From contig CAUYUJ010020749.1 in assembly GCA_963575745.1 (NCBI GenBank), positions 443,640 through 507,639 of the forward strand: a DNA stretch of 64,000 nucleotides. Reading direction: 5' to 3'. Under the pieces are notes generated by a model. That model made no database searches and was not told where the DNA came from. It saw nothing but the letters and a program-made list of their open reading frames with translations. A program made the translations under genes and the position numbers. This document shows, piece by piece, positions 54,401-61,640 of this stretch. Position 1 is the first letter of the stretch, and the number at the start of each line of letters is the position of its first letter. Origin of the DNA: Prorocentrum cordatum. Its lineage: Eukaryota > Sar > Dinophyceae > Prorocentrales > Prorocentraceae.

Positions 54401-57400
54401 TGTGGTGCGTGACCACCGCGATTGGGCTGGTCCTCGACAGCCTCCTCCCGCGGGCCCAAACGGGCGCGGACAGCGCGCCCCTCGCGACGGCTGAAGCTGG
54501 ACGCTGGGTCGTCGGCAGGCCTCGCCAAGGCGCGCGGGTCCTCAGCCTCCACATCGGCCAGGGAGCGCCCCGTGGACGACGCGGGGGCGTCCCCAGCACG
54601 AGCGGCACGATCCGCATTGGCGAGGCCCGTCGAGACCTCAGCGTTGTGCAGGACGGCGCGCAGAGTTTTGCGCCAATCCCGACCCAGCTGGACGGGAGCC
54701 GTACGTGGCAAGCCCGCGGCCTCACGACTGGCGGCCTCGCGCAAGCGGCGGAAGTAGGCGCGGTCGGCCATCCCCTCCGCGAGCTCGGCGCGAGCGACGG
54801 CACGCTCGCCTTCGCCGCGTGCTGGAGCCTGCACCGTGCGCCTTGTGGCGTCGGCCCGCGCGGTGCGGAGCGCGTCGAGCTCCACGCGGCCGCGCGACAC
54901 GGCGGAGGCGAGGATGGCATCGGACTCAGCCGCCCGCGTCGCGAGGGCGGACGAAACCCTGCTCGGGAGAGGCGCACCCGAGGCGGGGAGAGCAGCCCGA
55001 GGGGCCAGCTCGGCACTCGCCAGGGCGACCCGCGAAGAAACCGCCTCCTCGAGCGCCTGAAGGGCCATGGCCGACCCAGGAGCCAGCTTGCCCTTGCGGG
55101 CGCCCTTCCCTGCCGCTTTTGCCTGGGCGAAGGCGCGAGCGGCAGGACCGTCACCGCCCGTGCTAGGAGCAGCGGGCGGCGCGGCGGCCTGCGAGAGCGC
55201 CTGGAGCAGCACTGACTTGGCGTCACAGAGCTGCTTCCACTTGAGCGCGCGGGCTGCACGCTCGCCAGCCCCCAAGTGCGCAGGGGTCCTGTCTGGATGG
55301 TAGACTAAGGACTGGCGCCTGAAGGCGGCTTCGATGGTGCTGCGCGAAGCCCCGTCCACGACGCCAAGCAGCTGGCGAGACGCGCTCACCCTGGCCGCTC
55401 GCTGGAAGACGCGGGGGGTAGCAGCCGTGGCCCCCTTTGGCGCTTCCTGCGAGCCGACGCGCGACGAGCCCCCCCCGATCGCAGGCGGAGGGGCCGCTGC
55501 GGCCTTGGAGCGGAGGGCCAGGGGTGGCGGGCGCTTGGCGGCTGGGGGAGCCGAACCAGCGCTGGCGGCGGCAGGGTCGGGGCCGCGCGCGCCGCCCTCC
55601 GAGAATACAGGCGCCTTGGGCGAGGCGTCTGCTGTGGACGTGAAACGCCGGCCGCTGTCAGCGAAGAGCGCGTTGCGAGGCCCGCGACGCTCTCCGCTGG
55701 CGAGAGCAGCTTCGCTGTTGCTCTCGGCGGCGCCCGAGGGGTCAAGGGCGTCGCCCTGGGCGCCGTCGCCGGCGGCGTCGGCGGCCATGCCCGCACCCAA
55801 CGGGAGGGTGGGGGCGGCCGCCCAACGGTGGCTGAGCAACCCCTCGGGGCCTCGAGCCACAAGCTGCGCAACAAAACGGCCCCAGAGACAAGTAGGGAAT
55901 GCCGAGCGAGAGTCGGCGTACGCGATGCAATCAAAGCGAGTAAATTCTCCTCTCTCTGCTTCCACTAACCAGGCGGGAGGGGCACGGGACGGGGGCCTCA
56001 CCGCGCGGTTGCGCGTGGGATCGTCGGCCCTATGCACGTCCGTGGGCACGTACATGCCTCCCATGCCCACTATGCATCCGTTACATGACTTGCTTGGTGA
56101 AAACTGCGAACCATGTGATAAACCAGGAGAGCTGCTGCGCCCGTGCGCGGTCGCGCCCAAAGCTACTTTTGAATCCAAGAGGACGGGGATCCGAGAGTCG
56201 GGGAGGCGAACACAACAGTATTTGCACAGACTCTTATACACGGTTGTCTCAAGGATATTGATGTGACGAGGCATGCGAAACTCCCATTTGTACGCGAGCC
56301 GAAAGCGCAGCGACTCTGATAGCTCGGTGACCCAGCGCGGCGCGACAGGGGGCTCAAGAGAAGGGAGCCCCAGGTCGTGATGCAGCTGGGTGAGCTCAGG
56401 GCCCACGGGCACGCCGCGGCTGAGCACGGCGAGGAGGCTCCGATTGTGCAGAATCGTGTGCCACCCCCCGTGCTCCGATCTGCGCCACAGCTCGGCAGAG
56501 AGCTGCGGGCTGATGGGAGCGCGGACAACGCCCCCCCAGCCGAGAGACGCGTCCGTACCGAACAACTCGGGGCAAGGCTGCGCCCGAAGGTCGGTTATAG
56601 CCGTAAAGGCTAGGAAGGTGCAGGCCAAGAGCTCGTCGCGAACATAAGGGGGCAGGTCGTATTCGATGCCGTCCTCGGTCGCCAGGCGCGACAAGAAGTT
56701 GTAGACGTGCGTAAAGATGGCGAGTAACGGGCGGCGATAGAGGAAGACCTGGACCCAGCAGCCCACCAGAGAGGCTAGCAGGGAGCGGGTGGTGATCCCG
56801 AGGTAGATTTGGATCAGGGTCAGCCTGCACAGGGCCACTGTCCGCACAAGAGGAGCGCAGACGATGCCTATGCGCCCCTCCACCTCGGCGCCCACCACCA
56901 CTTTGTGCGTTTCACCGCGCGCGCGCTTGCCTGGATGCTGTATCAGGCCCACGCGCGGGTAGCCCGCATCACACGCGGCAAAGACCTCACGATCACGGCG
57001 ACACGGGTCGTCGGGGCGAGGAGCGGAGCCACGCCACGAGAGCTTCTGAAAACCTGTGTGGTCATCAATATTCAGCATCTCGACAAACGGGCCCCGCGGA
57101 AAGGGCGAGCGGTGGACAACCTGCTCGTGAGGCCTCAAAGCCCCGAAGCTGTGCAAGACGCCTTCATGCGCAGAGTTGGCAATCTCCACAGCCATGTTGT
57201 CGCCCATCGCCAGAGCATTGAGGCAGGGCGCGACATCCACACCCTCCAGCTCGGGGCGCCAGGCTCGAAATGCCTTGAAACGAGAGGATGGCAGGCGAAC
57301 GCGCAGGGCGTTACGTCTGGCACGCGCGGGAGGGACGCGGAACGTGTAGTAAAATTCCCGAAGGTCGTCACAAGAAACTGCCAGCCATTCCCCAGGTGCC

Positions 57401-59007
57401 AGCCCCAAACGGCACAGGAGGAAACCTTGGCCAAGGCGCTGGGTGCTGGAAGAAATTGAAGCACAGCGGCTGTTCACAACCGTGGGGTTCAGGATCAGCC
57501 TGTCGAAATCGCTGTCCTTCGGTACCCTGAAAGCTCCACAGGCTTCATCCCAGGCGAGGTCCGAAGCAGGAGTCAGGTACAGGGCGCCGCAGGCATCCCA
57601 CTTCTGGAGTAGGGCCCACAGCTCGGCGCGGTCCATATGGACGCGCGCTCCCTTCTGGCCAGCAGGCCACTCTGATGCCGGTAGCCGCATAACCTCAGGA
57701 TCGAGGAAAGCTTCGCGGACTCGCGCGTCAGAGAGGAAGGGAACGGGATCAAACTCTGGCGAATAATCCCACTTGATGCGAGATGCCCTGACTTTCAAAT
57801 CGAAGGGCTCGGCCTGGGTGGAGTCCCAAGCCGCCGCAGTCGCCAACGACCCAGGCACCGGAGGAGCGCCGGTCGGGCAGTGCCGCATGGGGGCAGGCAC
57901 GGAAGAAGAGGAGGTGAAAGAGGCCTCCAGAGCTGCAACATGGGTGGCCAGGCCATGGAGCGAGACCTCGGTGGAGTCGAACTTGGCGAAAGCCCGACCT
58001 AGGTCGCTCTTGCCGCCACGGGCAAGGCGAACTGCGATCCGACACAACCGTTCGATACGGGTGCGGACGCCCTCCTGGCAGGGCGAGACCGTGGCACGGA
58101 CGCGAGCCTCGGCGGGAGCGAGGCTGGGATGACCCAAGGTGAGCCAGTTCAACGCAATAACGGAATACTGCGCGAGCGTCCGCGCCGCGCGCCGCAGTCT
58201 CCAGCGCTCCCTGCGCCTCGCCGACAAGCCGTCAGGCGGGGGACCAAGAGGAGGAGCAGGCGGGCACGGCCAAGGATCGCGGGGAGGCGGCCCCAAAAGG
58301 TACGGACCGTCCCTGTCCATTGCACGCATAGATGAGCGGGAGAAAGAACCAAGAGAACATCGAGCACCCATCCCAACCTGGGACAGCGCTGCTGCCCAGT
58401 GGGTGATATCAATGTTCGCGCCTGGGAACAGGCGCAGCAAGGCAGACAAGTCAGCGACGAATGGCGCGACTTTGGCAAGAGCAGCAGAGGTGCCTGAAGG
58501 AGAGCAAGCACCAGCAGGGACACCAACCTCAGGGGCTGCAGGCCCCCTGGAGGGCGCGCTCGACTGAGGCAAGCGTCGGCCAAAATGGCCCGAGGGATCC
58601 GAGAAGCGGTTCGGAGCAGAGCGAAGGGCGTGGTGGCGGAACGTACTCCTCCCTGCGGGGCCGCAACAGCATCGCTGGAAGAGCGCATTCCTACCCTCAC
58701 GCCCTCGCTGTGCCCAAACGCGCCTAGCAACCGCAACAGCGTCGGTGCAGTCTGTGTGCGGCGGCGTACCCCGGCCCCCCGCAGGCCCACCCTTCCAGGT
58801 GGCGGGCGCCGAAGGCGCCTTCAGTCTTTCTTGGGCACCGCCTTCGGCGCCTTGGAAGCACCCTGGGTCTTGAAGGGCTGCTTCGCAACCTTGGGCTGCT
58901 TGGGCTGGTGAGGAGGGTGCTTGGGGAGCGCGACGGCGCGCTCGGCGTCGAGACGCGCCCGAAATGCTTGCAGCTCCTTCACGTATTCGCCCTGCGCCGA
59001 CAGCCAC
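51409..59007 (-). CDS. DIRS-like pol: RT, RNase H, J domain, RS region, tyrosine recombinase
   Basis: A 2532-codon open frame; residue numbers count from 59007, where the codon is GTG. The first in-frame ATG is residue 213 (58371). RT ~470-770: motif A SCDDLREFYY (~545-554), motif C LNIDDHTG (Asp648-649). RNase H ~815-1000: GTDASLGWGG (Asp819), NILE (Glu920), LLDSKVALG (Asp945), closing YVPTDVHRADDPTRN. J domain ~1209-1272: GASRSTIEAAFRRQ, then YHPDR with HPD 1237-1239. Helical ~1300-1470. RS/SR-rich ~1540-1800 (RSRSPARSRTRSP). Uncharacterised ~1885-2140. Tyrosine recombinase ~2200-2480: FLRPGELL (Arg2335), LTPACLRGSGA (Arg2440), RGRW (2460-2463), ERYLQ (Tyr2472). No methyltransferase or SGNH hydrolase motif seen. 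Copies element RNA into cDNA and integrates a circle. Residues before ~65 overlap gag in another frame. Confidence 0.9.
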   Translation of the reverse strand: MAVGAGRIREGAASISGASRRRARRRAPQAPSSPAQAAQGCEAALQDPGCFQGAEGGAQERLKAPSAPATWKGGPAGGRGTPPHTDCTDAVAVARRVWAQRGREGRNALFQRCCCGPAGRSTFRHHALRSAPNRFSDPSGHFGRRLPQSSAPSRGPAAPEVGVPAGACSPSGTSAALAKVAPFVADLSALLRLFPGANIDITHWAAALSQVGMGARCSLGSFSRSSMRAMDRDGPYLLGPPPRDPWPCPPAPPLGPPPDGLSARRRERWRLRRAARTLAQYSVIALNWLTLGHPSLAPAEARVRATVSPCQEGVRTRIERLCRIAVRLARGGKSDLGRAFAKFDSTEVSLHGLATHVAALEASFTSSSSVPAPMRHCPTGAPPVPGSLATAAAWDSTQAEPFDLKVRASRIKWDYSPEFDPVPFLSDARVREAFLDPEVMRLPASEWPAGQKGARVHMDRAELWALLQKWDACGALYLTPASDLAWDEACGAFRVPKDSDFDRLILNPTVVNSRCASISSSTQRLGQGFLLCRLGLAPGEWLAVSCDDLREFYYTFRVPPARARRNALRVRLPSSRFKAFRAWRPELEGVDVAPCLNALAMGDNMAVEIANSAHEGVLHSFGALRPHEQVVHRSPFPRGPFVEMLNIDDHTGFQKLSWRGSAPRPDDPCRRDREVFAACDAGYPRVGLIQHPGKRARGETHKVVVGAEVEGRIGIVCAPLVRTVALCRLTLIQIYLGITTRSLLASLVGCWVQVFLYRRPLLAIFTHVYNFLSRLATEDGIEYDLPPYVRDELLACTFLAFTAITDLRAQPCPELFGTDASLGWGGVVRAPISPQLSAELWRRSEHGGWHTILHNRSLLAVLSRGVPVGPELTQLHHDLGLPSLEPPVAPRWVTELSESLRFRLAYKWEFRMPRHINILETTVYKSLCKYCCVRLPDSRIPVLLDSKVALGATAHGRSSSPGLSHGSQFSPSKSCNGCIVGMGGMYVPTDVHRADDPTRNRAVRPPSRAPPAWLVEAERGEFTRFDCIAYADSRSAFPTCLWGRFVAQLVARGPEGLLSHRWAAAPTLPLGAGMAADAAGDGAQGDALDPSGAAESNSEAALASGERRGPRNALFADSGRRFTSTADASPKAPVFSEGGARGPDPAAASAGSAPPAAKRPPPLALRSKAAAAPPPAIGGGSSRVGSQEAPKGATAATPRVFQRAARVSASRQLLGVVDGASRSTIEAAFRRQSLVYHPDRTPAHLGAGERAARALKWKQLCDAKSVLLQALSQAAAPPAAPSTGGDGPAARAFAQAKAAGKGARKGKLAPGSAMALQALEEAVSSRVALASAELAPRAALPASGAPLPSRVSSALATRAAESDAILASAVSRGRVELDALRTARADATRRTVQAPARGEGERAVARAELAEGMADRAYFRRLREAASREAAGLPRTAPVQLGRDWRKTLRAVLHNAEVSTGLANADRAARAGDAPASSTGRSLADVEAEDPRALARPADDPASSFSRREGRAVRARLGPREEAVEDQPNRGGHAPHSASRTGAARNKRAKKQRRASTAALPAPEEGAATTPGRRSRRTANARHWAGAARPSSAAGVGPPPRSRSPARSRTRSPNPYGTDHTSPSGGGSSLPIDVSSAPEEPSGPPAGEASEGPHTPEGPPPASARSRSRAEPACEEDSPTELEDVVLSALTDSSVDLERVVAGLNPEVLRRLQAAFPRRAETSPPAARAAARSRSRGRGPRAGPEPPRPVPPPPSPPRHHSRGRAASRSRAPLGRRAVRSPRVAPKRRPSPATSQRPAGSRADSAAQATPTSVGMRSSSDAVAAPQGGGRAAEEGGSSSGFVRGRASEPELPLSGAHSGDAESAAAAAFAARRTASAAAEQPLPPGAASALAWRLNIGGEKITVVRWGPAWQAAFQSAASWLRTFAPAGAAEPEGKDDLHCLLRALHAYKRLFQTGGAEPIDEASWLHPYAAVVEPEAIPAHADLQAMGAGAIRGIGLGSKIEQRRRAGKLACLFDFLYHVQDSHGAIPAALWGSHSPPSEILDAFAEVVPVPHHSGLTSSAARSELAEAAAAARAEPRPPFDWPTLEKGDALPAEIEAGARRAYRNMGGSFSSARAMLAEASGFETDGRDALVPPFYASRRRRAATLISSPSPGRPALIPWCVCGLCISLGAAAPTAGQGLSGAAPPAPARPPRTPFVRDSHLTSAYLDRRSRSIDAFELWLAEHTGVPPATLYRSGILLARFLATFGVWLHDAGFPHYILVHAILGIQSAHPHWKAFLTEAWDVAKQWKLAEPPKLRPPLPRALLRAMVGLCLAWDWPVMAALLLMGFTMFLRPGELLASRRCDLSLPCDRLEVEGDAFLSILVPKTRRTYPTQHARCSDRGTVKILNLVFGRLASTDPLAPFGASGFRTRWNHLLLALGVPLAKAGQGLNLTPACLRGSGATDFYIATEDVPRVFWRGRWRQASSAERYLQAAAASTVLAALPEHARARILFFATASDRLVASFLQVGPAAWPALLAAARQNLVTSQGP
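53523..53565. repeat. 43-bp internal duplicate, copy in pol (partner 58646-58688)
   Basis: Both copies read CTCCTCCCTGCGGGGCCGCA onward, ending GAAGAGCGCAT, identical by eye. On the minus strand both can encode GMRSSSDAVAAPQGG. In pol at ~1814-1828 this is in frame; at 58646-58688 it is in a different frame from pol. Confidence 0.85.
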
Positions 59008-59010
59008 GAG
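58821..59010 (-). pseudogene. Displaced C-terminus of the gag-like protein
   Basis: Continuation of the gag sense in a second frame: a helical segment (YVKELQAFRARLDAERAVAL) followed by a Lys/Pro/Gln-rich basic tail ending PKAVPKKD. A basic tail would fit nucleic-acid binding. The switch is a -1 shift without a recognisable slippery heptamer, so an indel is more likely than programmed frameshifting. Confidence 0.65.
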
Positions 59011-60763
59011 GGTCCACCAGAGGTGAAAACGGGGTCTGGGCCTCGCGCTCCGTGTGAAGACTCGTCACGCGACACGGGGGAGGCTCCAGTCCTGTGAGGA
59101 ACCAGGCGGCTTCGAGATAGCCGCGGTCCCCCGCCAGTTGGTCGATGAACATGCACTGACACGTCAGTAGAGTCTGGACTCTCTCGGGATTGCCCTCTTC
59201 GCAGGCCCGCCACAGCTCGGCGCTGAGAAAGGCGAAATGCGTCAGCAACTCGTGCGTCGTCGGCTGAGCCCCCAACGGACTGTGCTCCCGAAAGTACTGA
59301 TGCATGGCCATGGGGGTCACGGCGCTGACTTCCACGCCTAGGACGCGAGCCAGATTCTCCTTCATCAGCCCTCGCACGTCGGGGCCGTGCTGTATCAGCG
59401 CTTGCTGCCACTCGCGCCTCCGAGCAATGCCCCCCATCTGAGCCGATACGGGCGCGGGCTCGCCCGAGCTCGCGGGCGGAGATTGAGCTGAGTCGCTCAG
59501 GGTCCCCAGCAGCGGATGGACGGTTGGACGATGGCCCCGCCCCTGCTGCAGAAGGAGGGACTGGTGCAGGCACTGTGGCATGAGGCTGAAGTCCGTCGGA
59601 TTGGCCGTATGGGGCGGCTCTAACCCGTCGGCGCCGCCCGCCTCGGCAAAGCCGTCGACCGCAGCGGGATGGGCTAACCCAGGTGGCGGCGGAGGGCCCA
59701 TCGTTCCGAAGCCCGACGAAGGGGCCCGAGGGACAGCCAGAGAGCGCGCCTTTTCCCACGCCGAGACCAGCGCGGAGGTCGGACCCTTGGGACGCGCGGA
59801 GACCCGCTGCGGGGCCACGGGCGCGTGGGACAGGACGGCCTCGATCCCCGCAGGGTCCAGCCCGAGGCGCACCGCTTCGTCGCTGAAGAGCTGAGGCACC
59901 TCGGGCCGATCGCTCCGAGCAGGCGGCTCGGGGCCCAGCGATTCGGGTCGGCCGACCATCGTGGAGGCTGCGTGGGCTGCAAGCAAAGCGCGCATTTCGG
60001 CAGCTACTTCGGCACGGGTCATAGGAGCCCCGTCGTCCAGAGCCGCCGCAGGGGCACCAGGAGCGATCGAAGCGGGGCCCGCGACCCGTGGCGGCGCGGC
60101 TGCGCCCGTGCGCTTCGGGGGCGGGCCGCGAGGCGCTCCAGCGTCCGCGGGAGATCGCGCACTTGGGGCCGGGCGTTCGGCGTCCTCGTCGGCCGCGAAC
60201 CCTTCGGGCTCTTCCATCTCGTCGGCAGAGTGATAGGGAGTAGCCCGATCGGCCCCTGGGAGCGGCTCCTCCCCTGCGGTAGGCGGGGCGCCGTGCAAGC
60301 GTGCGTAACCCTCGCGAAGCACCCGAACCCCTGAAGGGTGTGGCCAATAGACGCGGCCCCGCACCTCGGCGAAGGGGACGATGGCCGCGTCCTCGCCGAC
60401 CTCTAGAGGGTAAAGCGACTCGAGCTCGAGCTCTGCAACCTCGATATCCACGACGAGGACGGAGGCAGTAGTGGCGAGCGGCCGCGAAGCGGCCCCCTGG
60501 AGCTGGGCGTCCACTAGCTGGAAGGGGCCTATCATCCCCGCAAAACCCCCCGCCTCGGCAGCCTCGAGCTCCGCCGTAGAGCGAAAGGCGCCAGGCAGGG
60601 CCAGGAGGATGCCCCCTTCTCGAGACGCGAGGGGGATAGCTGCCCAGCTGGTGTCGCCGTCGTCTAAACGCCAACGTGCGTAGCCGCGAGCCGTGGGAGC
60701 TGCGAATGGGTAGAGCTCGGGCCATAGAGGCCCTCCGCCAACTGGTGGCAGCTCGGCCATCAA
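58979..60763 (-). CDS. Gag-like ORF of the DIRS-like element, 3' end frameshifted
   Basis: 594 codons, probably the nucleocapsid-like protein. Residues 1-160 form a compact N-terminal domain. 170-240 is acidic then Pro/Ala-rich. The 450-590 region (LIQHGPDVRGLMKENLARVL, FAFLSAELWRACEEGN, YLEAAWFLTGLEPPP) resembles the conserved C-terminal part of gag-like proteins of dinoflagellate DIRS elements, as I recall them. Frame ends at 58979. One base back, the sense continues (WLSAQGEYVKELQAFRARLD) for ~55 codons to a Lys/Pro-rich end at 58821, so one base seems lost near 59003-59008. It starts 56 nt after ORF1 and overlaps the open pol frame. ATG ATG at 60763 is the likely start. Confidence 0.75.
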   Translation of the reverse strand: MMAELPPVGGGPLWPELYPFAAPTARGYARWRLDDGDTSWAAIPLASREGGILLALPGAFRSTAELEAAEAGGFAGMIGPFQLVDAQLQGAASRPLATTASVLVVDIEVAELELESLYPLEVGEDAAIVPFAEVRGRVYWPHPSGVRVLREGYARLHGAPPTAGEEPLPGADRATPYHSADEMEEPEGFAADEDAERPAPSARSPADAGAPRGPPPKRTGAAAPPRVAGPASIAPGAPAAALDDGAPMTRAEVAAEMRALLAAHAASTMVGRPESLGPEPPARSDRPEVPQLFSDEAVRLGLDPAGIEAVLSHAPVAPQRVSARPKGPTSALVSAWEKARSLAVPRAPSSGFGTMGPPPPPGLAHPAAVDGFAEAGGADGLEPPHTANPTDFSLMPQCLHQSLLLQQGRGHRPTVHPLLGTLSDSAQSPPASSGEPAPVSAQMGGIARRREWQQALIQHGPDVRGLMKENLARVLGVEVSAVTPMAMHQYFREHSPLGAQPTTHELLTHFAFLSAELWRACEEGNPERVQTLLTCQCMFIDQLAGDRGYLEAAWFLTGLEPPPCRVTSLHTEREAQTPFSPLVDPRGCRRRANT

Positions 60764-60819
60764 TGGGCGCAGCCGAGGGAGCTGCTCCCTGAATGCTGGG
60801 CGTCTGCCCGCACGAGCGC

Positions 60820-61284
60820 TCAGGGCCGCGGCGGAACCCCGTAAGCCAGCGCTCGCGCCGCACGGCGGTCCTGCTCAAAGGGGGCAGGAACCGCTCCGCG
60901 CGGCCAGGCGGAGGCCCTGAGCCTCCGCCACGCGTACGGGCCCAGCAGCCCGATGCAGCAGCCTGCGCAGGCGCTGCACGCGGCCGTCACCCCAAGGAGG
61001 GCGACGACCGTGCTGAGCAGCCAGGGCGAAACCCCGCCGCTCAGATCCACCGCCAGCCCGAGGCAGACGGTGGGGCAGGCGGAACCCGCCGAAGGGAGGG
61101 GGCAGAAAGCCCCCTCACCCTCGGACGAGTCCGCCTGCTGGATGGACCAGGCCGGCGCAGGAGGCCCTGGGTCCTGAAGAACAGAAAAAGGGGCAGACAC
61201 GAGCCGCTCGTAGAGCGCGGCCCGCAGCCCCCTGAAGAAGATCTCCCCAGCGCCTCCGAGAGCCGCTTGTGCGAGCGCCTGCAT
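60820..61284 (-). CDS. Small ORF1 of the DIRS-like element with one membrane helix
   Basis: 154 codons, starting 36 nt inside the A1 repeat and ending 56 nt before gag. Residues ~82-115 contain a strongly hydrophobic stretch (SPWLLSTVVALLGVTAACSA, then CAGCCIGLLG) followed by basic residues (WRRLRASAWPRG), the pattern of one transmembrane helix with a cytosolic basic stop. Residues 1-35 look amphipathic helical. It is the first ATG frame of the element. I recognise no family. It could be a real accessory protein or a chance frame in the 5' leader; position and hydrophobic profile favour the former modestly. Confidence 0.5.
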   Translation of the reverse strand: MQALAQAALGGAGEIFFRGLRAALYERLVSAPFSVLQDPGPPAPAWSIQQADSSEGEGAFCPLPSAGSACPTVCLGLAVDLSGGVSPWLLSTVVALLGVTAACSACAGCCIGLLGPYAWRRLRASAWPRGAVPAPFEQDRRAARALAYGVPPRP

Positions 61285-61320
61285 AAGGCGTCCGCACGCG
61301 CGGCCGACGGGGGGGCACTT

Positions 61321-61376
61321 GGGCTGAGAAGCTGCGGAGACAGCAGGAGCTTGCTCACAGAGAATAGAAGAAGCAT
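61321..61376 (-). repeat. A1 split direct repeat (5' end of the element)
   Basis: 56 bp, identical by eye to A2. Its outer end CAT runs into the CAT microsatellite. Confidence 0.93.
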
Positions 61377-61640
61377 CATCATCATCATCATCGTCATCAT
61401 CATCAGCACCATCATCATCATCATCACCGTTATCACCATCAGCACCATCACTACAATCACCATTACCACAATCACCACCATCAGCATCATCAACATCATA
61501 ATCGTTATCACGATCATGACCAACATGATCATTATCAACAACATCAACATCATCAGCATCATCACTGTCATCACCATTATCGCCATCGTAATACTAATCA
61601 TCATCATCAACATCACCATCATCATCATCAACTTCCTCAG
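61377..61640. repeat. CAT microsatellite, right flank of the DIRS-like element
   Basis: Imperfect (CAT)n with CGT, CAC and CAA variants. It shares the phrase CGTCATCATCA...GCACCATCATCAT with the left flank, consistent with one original microsatellite split by the element. Confidence 0.93.

Larger units (their letters stand above)
50996..61376 (-). mobile_element. DIRS-like tyrosine-recombinase retrotransposon with split direct repeats
   Basis: 10.38 kb. In element orientation (minus strand): A1 (61376-61321), ORF1, gag-like ORF, pol ORF, B1 (51397-51242), A2 (51241-51186), a 34-bp spacer, B2 (51151-50996). A copies (56 bp) and B copies (156 bp) look identical by eye. This A1...B1A2B2 layout is that of PAT/Ngaro/Kangaroo-type elements, which integrate a circular cDNA with a tyrosine recombinase and make no target duplication (family knowledge). 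A CAT trinucleotide sits at all three junctions (50993-50995, 51239-51241, 61374-61376). Identical repeats and a 7.6-kb open pol frame argue for recent insertion. Confidence 0.93.

Noticed and set aside
55192-57600. DIRS methyltransferase or Ngaro SGNH hydrolase domain
   Set aside because: No recognisable motifs of either family between RNase H and the recombinase.
51409-59007. Start of pol at 59007
   Set aside because: The codon there is GTG and the first ~60 residues overlap the gag C-terminus in another frame; the real start is downstream or depends on frameshifting.
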